Assembly (NCBI GenBank): GCA_003241815.1
Contig: QBLV01000001.1
Location: 1 to 47,510 of the forward strand
Source: Hyphomicrobiales bacterium
GTDB lineage: Bacteria; Pseudomonadota; Alphaproteobacteria; Rhizobiales; Beijerinckiaceae
Length of the DNA: 47,510 nucleotides
Reading direction: 5' to 3'
Made by a program: the position numbers and the translations under genes. The notes beneath the pieces were generated by a model. It saw only the letters and a program-made list of their open reading frames with translations, ran no database searches and was not told the DNA's origin. Below, piece after piece: positions 1 to 7,233 of this stretch (the first letter of the stretch is position 1; each line of letters opens with the position of its first letter).

Positions 1-663
1 GACGCCGGGTTCCAGCAGCCCCGATTCGCTGGCGACGGCACGGTGAAAGCGCACCAACCCATCGCCGCTGAGCAGCCCCTCGACCGTGACGCGCGGAAGC
101 CCCGCCGCCAGCAGCCCCGTCGCCAGGGCCGGCCAGATCTTCGCCTCGGTCGGGTCTTCCGGGCCGATGCCGATATGACCGCATTCGGTCGGCACCAGGA
201 CCCCGCGCGCGCCACGCTTGACCAGAGCCGCCGCACCAAAGCCGGTGCCAGGGCCGAGCACGAGGCGCACTCCGTCGGGCTCCGGCGCACCCGCGACCAT
301 GGTCGTCAGGTCGGTCTCGCGCAGCACGGCAAGCGACGCCGCCTGCGCCTCGAAATCATTGACGAGGAGCCCCTGTTCGAACCCGAGAGCGCGCCCGATC
401 TGCGGCCCGTCGAAATGCCAGTTGGCGTTGGTGAGTTGTGCGCTGCGCCCTTCCAGCGGGCCGGCGACGGCGAGCACTGCTGAGCGCGGCCGCTGCGTCA
501 ACGTCGTCAGCACCGCCTCGAACGCCGCCTCGGGCGTCGCGTGGCTGCCGGTGGCGATGCGCGTCAGCGCCCGAGGCTGCGAACCGGCGTCCTCGACCAG
601 CGAAAGACGGCAGTTCGTGCCGCCGATATCGGCGACGAGCACCGGGTAGGAGAATTCCGCCAT
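1..663 (-). CDS. glk: Glucokinase, 3' part missing at the left edge
   Basis: Phosphorylates glucose with ATP in the cytoplasm, feeding glycolysis or the Entner-Doudoroff route. Reading the minus strand from the ATG at 663 gives 221 codons open to the window edge, so the C-terminus is missing. Visible family signatures of proteobacterial Glk are the N-terminal phosphate-binding motif DIGGTNCR (residues 12-19), NDFEA near residue 103, the GPGTGFG loop and the ECGHIGIGP segment, which carries a conserved sugar-contacting glutamate and histidine of this family. The start codon overlaps the stop of the upstream hydroxypyruvate isomerase gene by one base (TGATG), so the two are probably co-translated. 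The family is certain. Glucose as substrate is inferred from the Glk-type motifs rather than the ROK type. Confidence 0.9.
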   Translation of the reverse strand, partial: MAEFSYPVLVADIGGTNCRLSLVEDAGSQPRALTRIATGSHATPEAAFEAVLTTLTQRPRSAVLAVAGPLEGRSAQLTNANWHFDGPQIGRALGFEQGLLVNDFEAQAASLAVLRETDLTTMVAGAPEPDGVRLVLGPGTGFGAAALVKRGARGVLVPTECGHIGIGPEDPTEAKIWPALATGLLAAGLPRVTVEGLLSGDGLVRFHRAVASESGLLEPGV

Positions 664-1472
664 CACGCAGCGTCCAGCGGATCGGGCTGATGCGGTGGGG
701 GCCTGCGGTAGTCCGAAAACCAGCCGAGCCCTTCGAGCGTACCCGCCTTCGGCCGGTACTCGCAGCCGACGAACCCGTCATAAGCGAGTTCGTCGAGCAG
801 TCCGAACAGGCTCGGATAATCGGGGCCCGTGCTGTCGGGTTCATGACGTCCATCGGCGCTGGCGATCTGGACATGGCCGACCAGCGGGAACAGCGCCTTC
901 AGCTTGCCCGCGACGTCGCCGTGGATCAGCTCGCAATGATACATGTCGAACTGCAGCTTGACGTTCGGCCGTCCGGCTTCGCGGACATAATCCGCCGCCC
1001 GGTCGAAATCGTTGAGGAAATAGCCCGGCATGTCTTTGCCGTTGATCGGCTCCAGCAGCAGGTCGATGCCATGCGGCGCCAGCGCGTCGGCTGCGTAGGC
1101 CAGCGAGGCGCGATAGGTCTCTTGTGCCGTCCTGTCCTCGGGATCGGCAAGGCCCGCCATCATGTGCAGGCGCTTCACGCCGGTCTGATGGGCATAGGTG
1201 AGCGCGGTCTCGATGCCGGCCCTGAACTCGTCCTCGCGCCCCGCCAGCGCGGCGATGCCACGCTCGCCCTTGGCAAAGTCGCCGGGCGGCAGGTTGAACA
1301 ATGCCTGCTCCAGCTCGCCGCCGGCCAGGGCCAGTCCGATCTGTTCGGCTGAGTGCTCATACGGAAACAGGAACTCGACCGCCTCGAAACCGGCATCGGA
1401 TGCCGCCTTGAAGCGGTCGAGAAACGCCCATTCGGTGAACATCATCGAAAGATTGGCGGCAAAACGCGGCAT
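663..1472 (-). CDS. hyi: Hydroxypyruvate isomerase, xylose-isomerase-like TIM barrel
   Basis: Predicted to interconvert hydroxypyruvate and tartronate semialdehyde, linking glyoxylate or C2-C3 metabolism to glycerate. The 269-residue length is usual for the Hyi/OtnI family. The N-terminus MPRFAANLSMMFTEW and the sequence ADAGFEAVEFLFPYE-like block are characteristic. LLLEPINGKDMPGYFL, LQFDMYHCE, HVQIASADGRHEP and the final GCEYRPK block carry the metal-binding Glu, Asp, His and Glu residues of the AP-endonuclease-2 barrel. It is the first gene of a two-gene unit with glucokinase, which it overlaps by one base. Related sugar isomerases or epimerases of the same fold are the main alternative, but the motifs fit Hyi closely. 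Confidence 0.87.
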   Translation of the reverse strand: MPRFAANLSMMFTEWAFLDRFKAASDAGFEAVEFLFPYEHSAEQIGLALAGGELEQALFNLPPGDFAKGERGIAALAGREDEFRAGIETALTYAHQTGVKRLHMMAGLADPEDRTAQETYRASLAYAADALAPHGIDLLLEPINGKDMPGYFLNDFDRAADYVREAGRPNVKLQFDMYHCELIHGDVAGKLKALFPLVGHVQIASADGRHEPDSTGPDYPSLFGLLDELAYDGFVGCEYRPKAGTLEGLGWFSDYRRPPPHQPDPLDAA

Positions 1473-1643
1473 GACGGTCTCGAGGCTGGTGACGGTTGAG
1501 CAAGGCTAGCGCGATGCGCGGCCTGCGTCATCGGGCAACGCGTCAGGTCGCGATTGCGTTCCGATCCGTCTCGCACTGGTCGTCACTCCCGACAAGCCGC
1601 AACGCAGCGCCGCTCCGGATTGACGTGGCGGGACGCAGGCCTT
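1473..1643. other. Intergenic region upstream of hyi-glk
   Basis: These 171 bases separate the start of hyi from the stop of the secreted unknown protein on the same strand. I see no convincing gene or hairpin terminator. A promoter for hyi-glk should lie here, but I cannot point to clear -35/-10 boxes. Confidence 0.4.
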
Positions 1644-2621
1644 TCACGGCTTCTTCGCCGGCGGGTTCGGATCCGCCGAGAAATGCCGGAAGACCATGTC
1701 GGGCGAGGAGGTGTTGTGACGCGAATGGGTGGTGCGGCCCATCCAGATGTCGGTCGCCTTGCCGCCCGTGAACGGCATCAACGGCTCCTCGCGCCAGCCC
1801 TTTGCACCAGGCTCGCGCACCGCGATCCGAGCGACGTCGTTGTTGCCCTCGGTGACATACATCGACCGCAGCGCCACAAAGGCCTTGCCGCCGGTTACCG
1901 GCTTGTCGAGCACCGCGTCCAGCACCATCCGGTTCTCGTCGACGCTGTCGAGCCTGAGCGTGCCGGCCGAACCATCCTTGAAATTCAGCTTGAACGAGAG
2001 CGTCTTCGGATCGAACTCGATCTCCCTGATGTTCACGACGGGACGCGCGCCATCCTGCTCGATCGGCCCGAACAGGAACGAGGAGCCATAGGCGGCTGCG
2101 GATAGCTGCGGCGGCGGCAACGGCCGGGTGCGCCAGTAACCGTCCTGCGGATAGACGACGAGAACTTCGTAGGAGCCTGTTTTGCCGAGCTTCCAGAGCT
2201 GGACCAGATGCAGCCCCTTCTCGACGCGGTCGCCGACCTTGAAGGTCGTGTCCGACGGACGCCAGAAGGTCGGAAAGGTGTAGCCGACGAGCCAATACTC
2301 GATGCTCTCGTAGAAGGTGACGCGCTGCGGCGGAACCGGTGCCTTGAACGCAGGGTCGCCGGTCATGTCGCAGGCCGTCCAGTCGGCCTCCCAATTGTCG
2401 CGCAGGAGGCCGGCGATATAGGCGGGATGGGCGGCCTCGATCTGGAAGCGGCGCACCTCCGGAGAGATCGCCTTGATCGTGACGTTGTCCTTCTCGGCAC
2501 AGAGCACCGGCTCGGATTCGTTCTTGACCTCTACGGCGATATCGCCAGCCGCGAAAGCAGGTGATGCGGCACAGGCCAAGGCCAGAAGGGCGATGCGGAG
2601 GCGGGTCTTGAGTGTCGTCAT
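1644..2621 (-). CDS. Secreted protein of unknown function
   Basis: I do not recognise a named family. The 325-residue product starts with a clear Sec signal peptide: a positively charged MTTLKTRLR, a hydrophobic stretch and a likely cleavage after AFAAG near residue 25. The mature part is soluble and beta-rich in appearance, with many aromatic residues, two cysteines (in VLCAEKD and TACDMTG) that could form a disulfide, and a Pro/Lys end. No transmembrane segment follows the signal, so a periplasmic location is likely. The start lies 6 bases after the FkbM methyltransferase stop, on the same strand, so it is probably the last gene of the mdoH-fkbM unit. A role in glucan or envelope metabolism is only an inference from this linkage. 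Confidence 0.75.
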   Translation of the reverse strand: MTTLKTRLRIALLALACAASPAFAAGDIAVEVKNESEPVLCAEKDNVTIKAISPEVRRFQIEAAHPAYIAGLLRDNWEADWTACDMTGDPAFKAPVPPQRVTFYESIEYWLVGYTFPTFWRPSDTTFKVGDRVEKGLHLVQLWKLGKTGSYEVLVVYPQDGYWRTRPLPPPQLSAAAYGSSFLFGPIEQDGARPVVNIREIEFDPKTLSFKLNFKDGSAGTLRLDSVDENRMVLDAVLDKPVTGGKAFVALRSMYVTEGNNDVARIAVREPGAKGWREEPLMPFTGGKATDIWMGRTTHSRHNTSSPDMVFRHFSADPNPPAKKP

Positions 2622-2627
2622 GAAGGC

Positions 2628-3386
2628 TCAGCTCTCGAGGGTCGCATAAACATCGCCCGAATTGGCGGCATGGGGAAGCTCGCGCAGATAGCCACCCATC
2701 GCCTCGGCGCTGGCAGGCTCGTCGAACTCCAGCCGCTGGCTTTCACCAAGCGCGAGATTGAAGCGATAGGGTCCGAGCGTCTCCAGGAGCGCGAGGCAGG
2801 CTTCGGCGACGTCGCGCTGGATTGTAGTGAACTCGAAGGAGATCACCGGGACCGGCCGGGTCAGCCCCGCCAGCACATGCGCCTCGAAGCCCTCGACATC
2901 GATTTTGAGCAGATTCGGCATGCCGTGCCGCGCGATCAGCGAGTCGAGCGTGGTGCAACGGACGGCGATCTCGTGATCCCAGACCTGATCGGCCCAGCCG
3001 TCGGCCTCGGCGGCCGCACCGATGAACGCGTCCGAGGCCGTCGAGACGGTTGGGTTGGCGCTGTTGATCCGCAGCGTGATTGAGCCGTCATGGTCGCCGC
3101 AGGCCGCCTCGACCAGGGTCACCTGTGCATCGCGGCCATGAATCAGTCGCAGCACCCGGGCCGGGCCGGGCTGCGGCTCGAGCGCGACGACGCGCGCGCC
3201 GAGACGGCGGAAGGACGAGACGCGGTCCCCGACATGGGAACCGATATCGAAGGCGAGATCTCCCGGCCGCAGGAAGCGGCCATAGAGCGTATCCATCGCA
3301 GCGTTGCGAACCGCATCGCCGTGATAGACGCGCAGCGAATGCGACAGCGCCTTGGCTGTGCCCTTGGGATAGATCGGAGCATTCAT
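2628..3386 (-). CDS. FkbM-family SAM-dependent methyltransferase
   Basis: A 252-residue class I methyltransferase of the FkbM type, which usually O-methylates sugars or small metabolites. The SAM-binding loop is LAFDIGSHVGDR (residues 45-54), followed by the acidic end of strand 2 at VVALEPQ. The family-typical KIDVEGFEAHVL motif appears near residues 161-172. Its ATG overlaps the stop of mdoH (ATGA), indicating translational coupling. Since MdoH makes periplasmic glucan backbones, this enzyme could modify the glucan or its precursor, but that is inference, as known glucan substituents are mainly phosphoglycerol and succinyl groups. The true substrate is not visible from sequence. Confidence 0.85.
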   Translation of the reverse strand: MNAPIYPKGTAKALSHSLRVYHGDAVRNAAMDTLYGRFLRPGDLAFDIGSHVGDRVSSFRRLGARVVALEPQPGPARVLRLIHGRDAQVTLVEAACGDHDGSITLRINSANPTVSTASDAFIGAAAEADGWADQVWDHEIAVRCTTLDSLIARHGMPNLLKIDVEGFEAHVLAGLTRPVPVISFEFTTIQRDVAEACLALLETLGPYRFNLALGESQRLEFDEPASAEAMGGYLRELPHAANSGDVYATLES

Positions 3387-5233
3387 GCGCGCTGCCTATC
3401 AGAGATCGCCACGAGCTCAGCCGGAGGCTCGAAATCCTCGGGGATGCCGCAGAGCCCCCGGCGCGCGAACCATGCGCCCAACGCCGGCAGCGCGGTCGCC
3501 ATCGCGAACGGGACTGCCAGCAGATAGCCCGCCGTCAGCGGGAGAGACCAGAGCAGAACGGCAGGCGACAGCACGATCAGCGCCCCGAACAGATAGGTTG
3601 CAAACAGCAGATGCGGCCACAGGCCGGCGAAGGCGGTGGCGAGCGACAGCGCATGGGCATCGCGCGCCTGCCCGTTCCAGCCGATCCGCGCGCGGCCGAA
3701 CAGCAGGCCGACCATGAACAACGTCGTCCGAAAACTCGAGACCGCGCCCTGCAGGAAGGCGAAGACAACCTCGATGACAGCCGAGACGACGAAGCGCGCA
3801 GCCCCGCCATAACGCTTCACGCCATCTCTGCGAAGGAGGATGTCAGCGAAACCCGCCAGCTTGGGCGAGAGATACATGGCCAGGAACAGCAGATAGACGC
3901 CGGCCGCGAGACCTGCGGGGTAGCCCTCGATGCCTCGATCCTCGACGACCTTGAGCGGCAGCAGTGCGATCATCAGTGTCCAGGCTGGCAGGCCAAGAAA
4001 CATCAGCACCGCCCAGAACAGTTGGAAACGGCTCATGGGCCGCAGGCCCGGAAGATCGAGCAGTTTGAGATATTGCAGATTCCCGAGGCACCAGCGCAGG
4101 TCGCGTTTGGCGAAATCGAGCATCGTCGGCGGGTTCTCCTCCCAGCTGCCCATTTCCTGCGGCAGCACCCGCACCTCGTAACCGGCGCGGCGCATCAGCG
4201 TCGCCTCGACCTGGTCGTGACTCATCACCGCGCCGCCGAGCGGCGGGCCGCCGGGCAGCACCGGCAGATGGCAACCCTCGCGGAACGGCGCGATCCGGAC
4301 CATCGCGTTGTGCCCCCAGAACGGGCCGCAATCGCCGATCCACCAGGCCGAACCCATCGTGTAGGGCCGCATGCCCTGGCGCATCCCGAACTGGAAGACG
4401 CGCGCGAAGGCGGACCGGCTCGGCATGCCGACGACCAGGCTCTGCAGGATGCCAAGCTTGGGATAGGCCTGCATCATCCGCGTCAGCTTCACGATCGCCT
4501 CGCCCGACATCACGCTGTCGGCGTCGAGCGGCAGCATCACCTCGTAAGCGTCGCCCCAGCGCTCGCAGAAATCGCGGACATTGCCGGCCTTGAAGCCGGC
4601 ATTGTCGCTCCGCCGGCGATAGGTGATGCGCCCATCCTCGCCGGTCTCGCGCTGCCATGCGGCGGCAAGGCGTTCTTCGGCCGCCACAACGGCGGGATCA
4701 TCGCTGTCCGACAGCACAAAAAAGTCGAACCTGTCGCCCTCGCCGGTGGCATCGAGGCTGTCTTTGACCACGCGCAGTCGCTGGAAAGCGCGGGCGGGAT
4801 CCTCGTTGCGCAGCGTCATCAGGATTGCGCTGCGGATCGCGAGCGGCGTCGGCTGATCGCCCGCCGTAGCGAAGGGCGCGACGCGCTCCATCCCGTCATC
4901 GACGCCATGCAGCAGCCAGAACCCGATCACCGCATTCCAGAAGCCGAGCACGGTCCAGGGCGCACCGAACAGGAAGGCGACGAAGATCGCGCCATCCGCC
5001 ACGGTCCAGCCGCCGGCGCCAAGCACACGCGACAGCCCATAAAGCAGCGCCGCCAGCGTCGCGAGGTTCACCGCGAGAACGAGACGGCGCCGCGTCGCCA
5101 GCACCGCTTCCGACTGCAGCCCGGCCGGCGTCAGCCCCGGCAGCGCAAGCGCCGCATCCGGCACGGCAAGCCCTTGCGCCGCCGGCTGGAACGTGGTCGG
5201 AGCGGGGCGCTGGTTCATGGCGGTCTCTGTCAT
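3383..5233 (-). CDS. mdoH: Glucans biosynthesis glucosyltransferase H
   Basis: Inner-membrane family-2 glycosyltransferase that elongates beta-1,2-linked osmoregulated periplasmic glucans from UDP-glucose. The 616-residue product has two N-terminal membrane spans near residues 50-110, a cytoplasmic catalytic domain and several C-terminal spans. Catalytic landmarks are FVLSDSDDP, LPLDADSVMSG, SHDQVEATLMRRAGYEV and RDLRWCLGN (the counterpart of the QxxRW motif). It is shorter than enterobacterial OpgH because the N-terminal cytoplasmic extension is reduced. No opgG, the usual partner, is in the window. The start at 5233 is uncertain: an in-frame ATG at 5218 is also possible. The gene diverges from the dehydrogenase gene at 5300, with only 66 bases between them. 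Confidence 0.92.
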   Translation of the reverse strand: MTETAMNQRPAPTTFQPAAQGLAVPDAALALPGLTPAGLQSEAVLATRRRLVLAVNLATLAALLYGLSRVLGAGGWTVADGAIFVAFLFGAPWTVLGFWNAVIGFWLLHGVDDGMERVAPFATAGDQPTPLAIRSAILMTLRNEDPARAFQRLRVVKDSLDATGEGDRFDFFVLSDSDDPAVVAAEERLAAAWQRETGEDGRITYRRRSDNAGFKAGNVRDFCERWGDAYEVMLPLDADSVMSGEAIVKLTRMMQAYPKLGILQSLVVGMPSRSAFARVFQFGMRQGMRPYTMGSAWWIGDCGPFWGHNAMVRIAPFREGCHLPVLPGGPPLGGAVMSHDQVEATLMRRAGYEVRVLPQEMGSWEENPPTMLDFAKRDLRWCLGNLQYLKLLDLPGLRPMSRFQLFWAVLMFLGLPAWTLMIALLPLKVVEDRGIEGYPAGLAAGVYLLFLAMYLSPKLAGFADILLRRDGVKRYGGAARFVVSAVIEVVFAFLQGAVSSFRTTLFMVGLLFGRARIGWNGQARDAHALSLATAFAGLWPHLLFATYLFGALIVLSPAVLLWSLPLTAGYLLAVPFAMATALPALGAWFARRGLCGIPEDFEPPAELVAISDRQRA

Positions 5234-5299
5234 GCGATCGATCTGGACAAGGCGCGATCTGGGCAGGCGAATTGGGCAGAGCGGACGGGAGACGGCGAC

Positions 5300-6322
5300 A
5301 TGGCGCGAACCGACACGGCGCAGGAGCTAGAGCCGGCATTTCCGTCCAACGCAAGCGCATCCGCGACGGCGCTTTGGTATGTCGCTCCGCGTGAATGCGC
5401 CCTGAACGCCGAAACCCTCCCCGCGCTCACCGCACAGGACTGCCTCGTCCGCACGCTTTGGAGCGGCATCAGCCGTGGCACCGAGCGCCTCGTCTTCGAG
5501 GGCCGCGTTCCGGTGGGCGAATATGAGCGCATGCGAGCTCCTTTCCAGCAGGGCGATTTCCCCTTCCCGGTGAAGTACGGCTACTGCGCCGTGGGCGTCG
5601 TGGAGGCAGGGCCTACAGCGCTGCTCGGCGAGACTGTGTTCTGCCTGCATCCCCATCAGGACCGCTTCATAGCGCCCACCAACAGACTGACGCGGGTCCC
5701 GTTATACGTCCCAGCCAGGCGCGCGGTTCTCGCCGCCAACATGGAAACCGCTCTCAACGCGCATTGGGACGCTGGCTCCGGCCCGGCCGATCGCATCGTC
5801 GTGATCGGCGGCGGCGTGCTCGGCCTGCTCGTTGCGTGGCTTGCGGCCAGGCTGCCGGGTGCCGAGGTGACGCTCGTCGATATCGAGCCCGCCCGCGCCG
5901 GGCTCGCGGAGGCACTGGGCTTCCGCTTCTCCCTGCCCGAAGATGCACCTCGGGAGGCCGATATCGTCTTTCATGCCAGCGCATCGGCTCCGGGCCTGGC
6001 CACTGCCATCGCCGCCGCAGGCTTCGAGGCCCGCATCGTCGAGCTGAGCTGGTATGGCGAGGGTACGGTCGCAGCCCCGCTCGGCGGCGCCTTCCATGCC
6101 AAGCGGCTGCAGCTGGTTTCCACCCAGGTCGGTGGCATATCGCCCTCGCGCCGGGCCCGCTGGGATTATGCCCGCCGCGCGGCTGCCGCCATGGCGCTGC
6201 TTGCCGACGAACGGCTCGATGCGCTGATCACGGAGGATATTCCGTTTGATGAGGCTGCCGCACGCCTGCCATCGGTGCTTGCCCCCTCATGGCATGGCCT
6301 GACGGCAGCGATCTGCTATTGA
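5300..6322 (+). CDS. MDR-superfamily (zinc-type) dehydrogenase lacking the usual zinc ligands, BchC-like
   Basis: A 340-residue medium-chain dehydrogenase/reductase. The Rossmann motif is IGGGVLGLL (residues 169-177), followed by the acidic TLVDIEP end that favours NAD(H). The catalytic-zinc region is altered. The position of the first cysteine reads SGISRGTE (residues 55-62), and the GHE motif is replaced by YGYCAVG (93-99), so the classical catalytic zinc site appears absent. This resembles the BchC branch and other GTE-containing members. The start was chosen at the ATG at 5300, preceded by GGGAGA; the reading frame is open much further upstream, but that part is antisense to mdoH. It is the first gene of a tight plus-strand run with the VOC, PTPS-like, glycosyltransferase and methyltransferase genes. 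Substrate unknown; a pterin- or pyrimidine-derived intermediate is inferred from the neighbours. Confidence 0.82.
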   Translation: MARTDTAQELEPAFPSNASASATALWYVAPRECALNAETLPALTAQDCLVRTLWSGISRGTERLVFEGRVPVGEYERMRAPFQQGDFPFPVKYGYCAVGVVEAGPTALLGETVFCLHPHQDRFIAPTNRLTRVPLYVPARRAVLAANMETALNAHWDAGSGPADRIVVIGGGVLGLLVAWLAARLPGAEVTLVDIEPARAGLAEALGFRFSLPEDAPREADIVFHASASAPGLATAIAAAGFEARIVELSWYGEGTVAAPLGGAFHAKRLQLVSTQVGGISPSRRARWDYARRAAAAMALLADERLDALITEDIPFDEAAARLPSVLAPSWHGLTAAICY

Positions 6323-6330
6323 GCGTCGAC

Positions 6331-6783
6331 ATGACCGTCTCCCGCACGCATCCCCGCCCGGCTCTGGTGCCGGAACTCAACATCACCGCGCTGCCCGCGA
6401 GCCTCGCCTTCTGGCGCGATCTGCTCGGCTTCCGCGTCCTCTACGACCGCCCCGAGCAGGGTTTCGCGGCGATCGAGTGCGACGGCGTCGAGTTCATGCT
6501 GGAGGAGTACGACACAGGACCGGCAGAACGGTGCTGGGAAACCGGCCCGCGCGAAAAACCCTATGGGCGCGGCATCAATTTCGAGATCATGGTCAAGGAT
6601 GTCGACGTTCTGCTCGCCGCGCTGAGCCAGGCCTCATGGCCGCTCTTCTTCGGACCGGAACAGCGCTGGTACCGGATCAGCGAGACCGAAGAGACCGGCG
6701 TGCATCAATGTCTCGTGCAGGATCCGGATGGCTATCTTTTGCGTTTATCGCAGCCGATCGGCCGCAGGCCGCGCGCGCTCTGA
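6331..6783 (+). CDS. VOC-fold protein (glyoxalase/bleomycin-resistance type)
   Basis: A 150-residue vicinal-oxygen-chelate protein of the bleomycin-resistance branch. Signs are the N-terminal LVPELNIT...FWRDLLGFRVLYDRPEQGF, the mid-domain INFEIMVKDVD and the closing QDPDGYLLRLSQPIG. These proteins either bind metal and catalyse small-molecule chemistry or sequester a drug. I start it at the ATG at 6331, 8 bases after the dehydrogenase stop. An in-frame ATG at 6289 would make it overlap that gene. The tight spacing makes it part of the same operon as the PTPS-like, glycosyltransferase and methyltransferase genes. It may be a pathway enzyme or a self-protection protein for the product, or a passenger. 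The family call is good; the function is not known. Confidence 0.78.
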   Translation: MTVSRTHPRPALVPELNITALPASLAFWRDLLGFRVLYDRPEQGFAAIECDGVEFMLEEYDTGPAERCWETGPREKPYGRGINFEIMVKDVDVLLAALSQASWPLFFGPEQRWYRISETEETGVHQCLVQDPDGYLLRLSQPIGRRPRAL

Positions 6784-6831
6784 GCCTGTTTTTCATCCAG
6801 ACCAAGTCTCCATCCAGAATCAGGAACGCCC

Positions 6832-7233
6832 ATGTTCTCCGTCGAAGTCCGCGACCGCATCATGATCGGCCACTCTTTGCCCGATCCCTTCTTCGGCCCC
6901 GCGCAGAACATGCATGGCGCCACCTTCGTCGTCGATGTCGCCTTCTTCCGGCCAACGCTGACGAAGCAGAACGTCGTGGTCGACATCGGCGCGGCGCTCG
7001 ATGTCCTGAACAAGACGCTGAAGCCCCTGAATTATCAGAACCTCGACGCGCTGCCGCAGTTCACCGGCGTGCTGACGACCACCGAATTCCTCTGCAAATA
7101 CATCTTCGACGCCATGGCCACTGCGGCAAAATCCGGCGCGCTCGGTGAAGACGGCGCCGGTCTGGCGCGCATCCGGGTGACGCTGCACGAGACCGATCTC
7201 GCCCGCGCGAGCTTTGAGGGCGCGCTCGCGTGA
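6832..7233 (+). CDS. 6-pyruvoyl-tetrahydropterin synthase/QueD homologue with degenerate active site
   Basis: A 133-residue member of the PTPS/QueD T-fold family, which in canonical members converts dihydroneopterin triphosphate. Zinc-ligand candidates are His14 (IGHSL) and His28 (MHGAT). The third ligand, the second His of the usual HGH motif, is Ala30. The catalytic cysteine upstream of HGH also seems absent (FGPAQNMHG). The downstream VVDIGAALDVLNKTLKPLNYQNL block, LTTTEFLCKYIF and the conserved glutamate in VTLHETD are kept, so the pterin-binding pocket probably remains. It is thus related to QueD but unlikely to do its standard reaction. The stop overlaps the glycosyltransferase GTG start by three bases. 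A divergent enzyme acting on a different pterin or pyrimidine is the simplest reading. Confidence 0.83.
   Translation: MFSVEVRDRIMIGHSLPDPFFGPAQNMHGATFVVDVAFFRPTLTKQNVVVDIGAALDVLNKTLKPLNYQNLDALPQFTGVLTTTEFLCKYIFDAMATAAKSGALGEDGAGLARIRVTLHETDLARASFEGALA

Noticed and set aside
3080-5299. Long plus-strand open frame upstream of and in frame with the dehydrogenase gene (about 740 codons)
   Set aside because: It is antisense to the clearly real fkbM and mdoH genes, has Arg/Gln/His-rich low-information sequence, and the dehydrogenase has its own ATG and ribosome-binding site at 5300.
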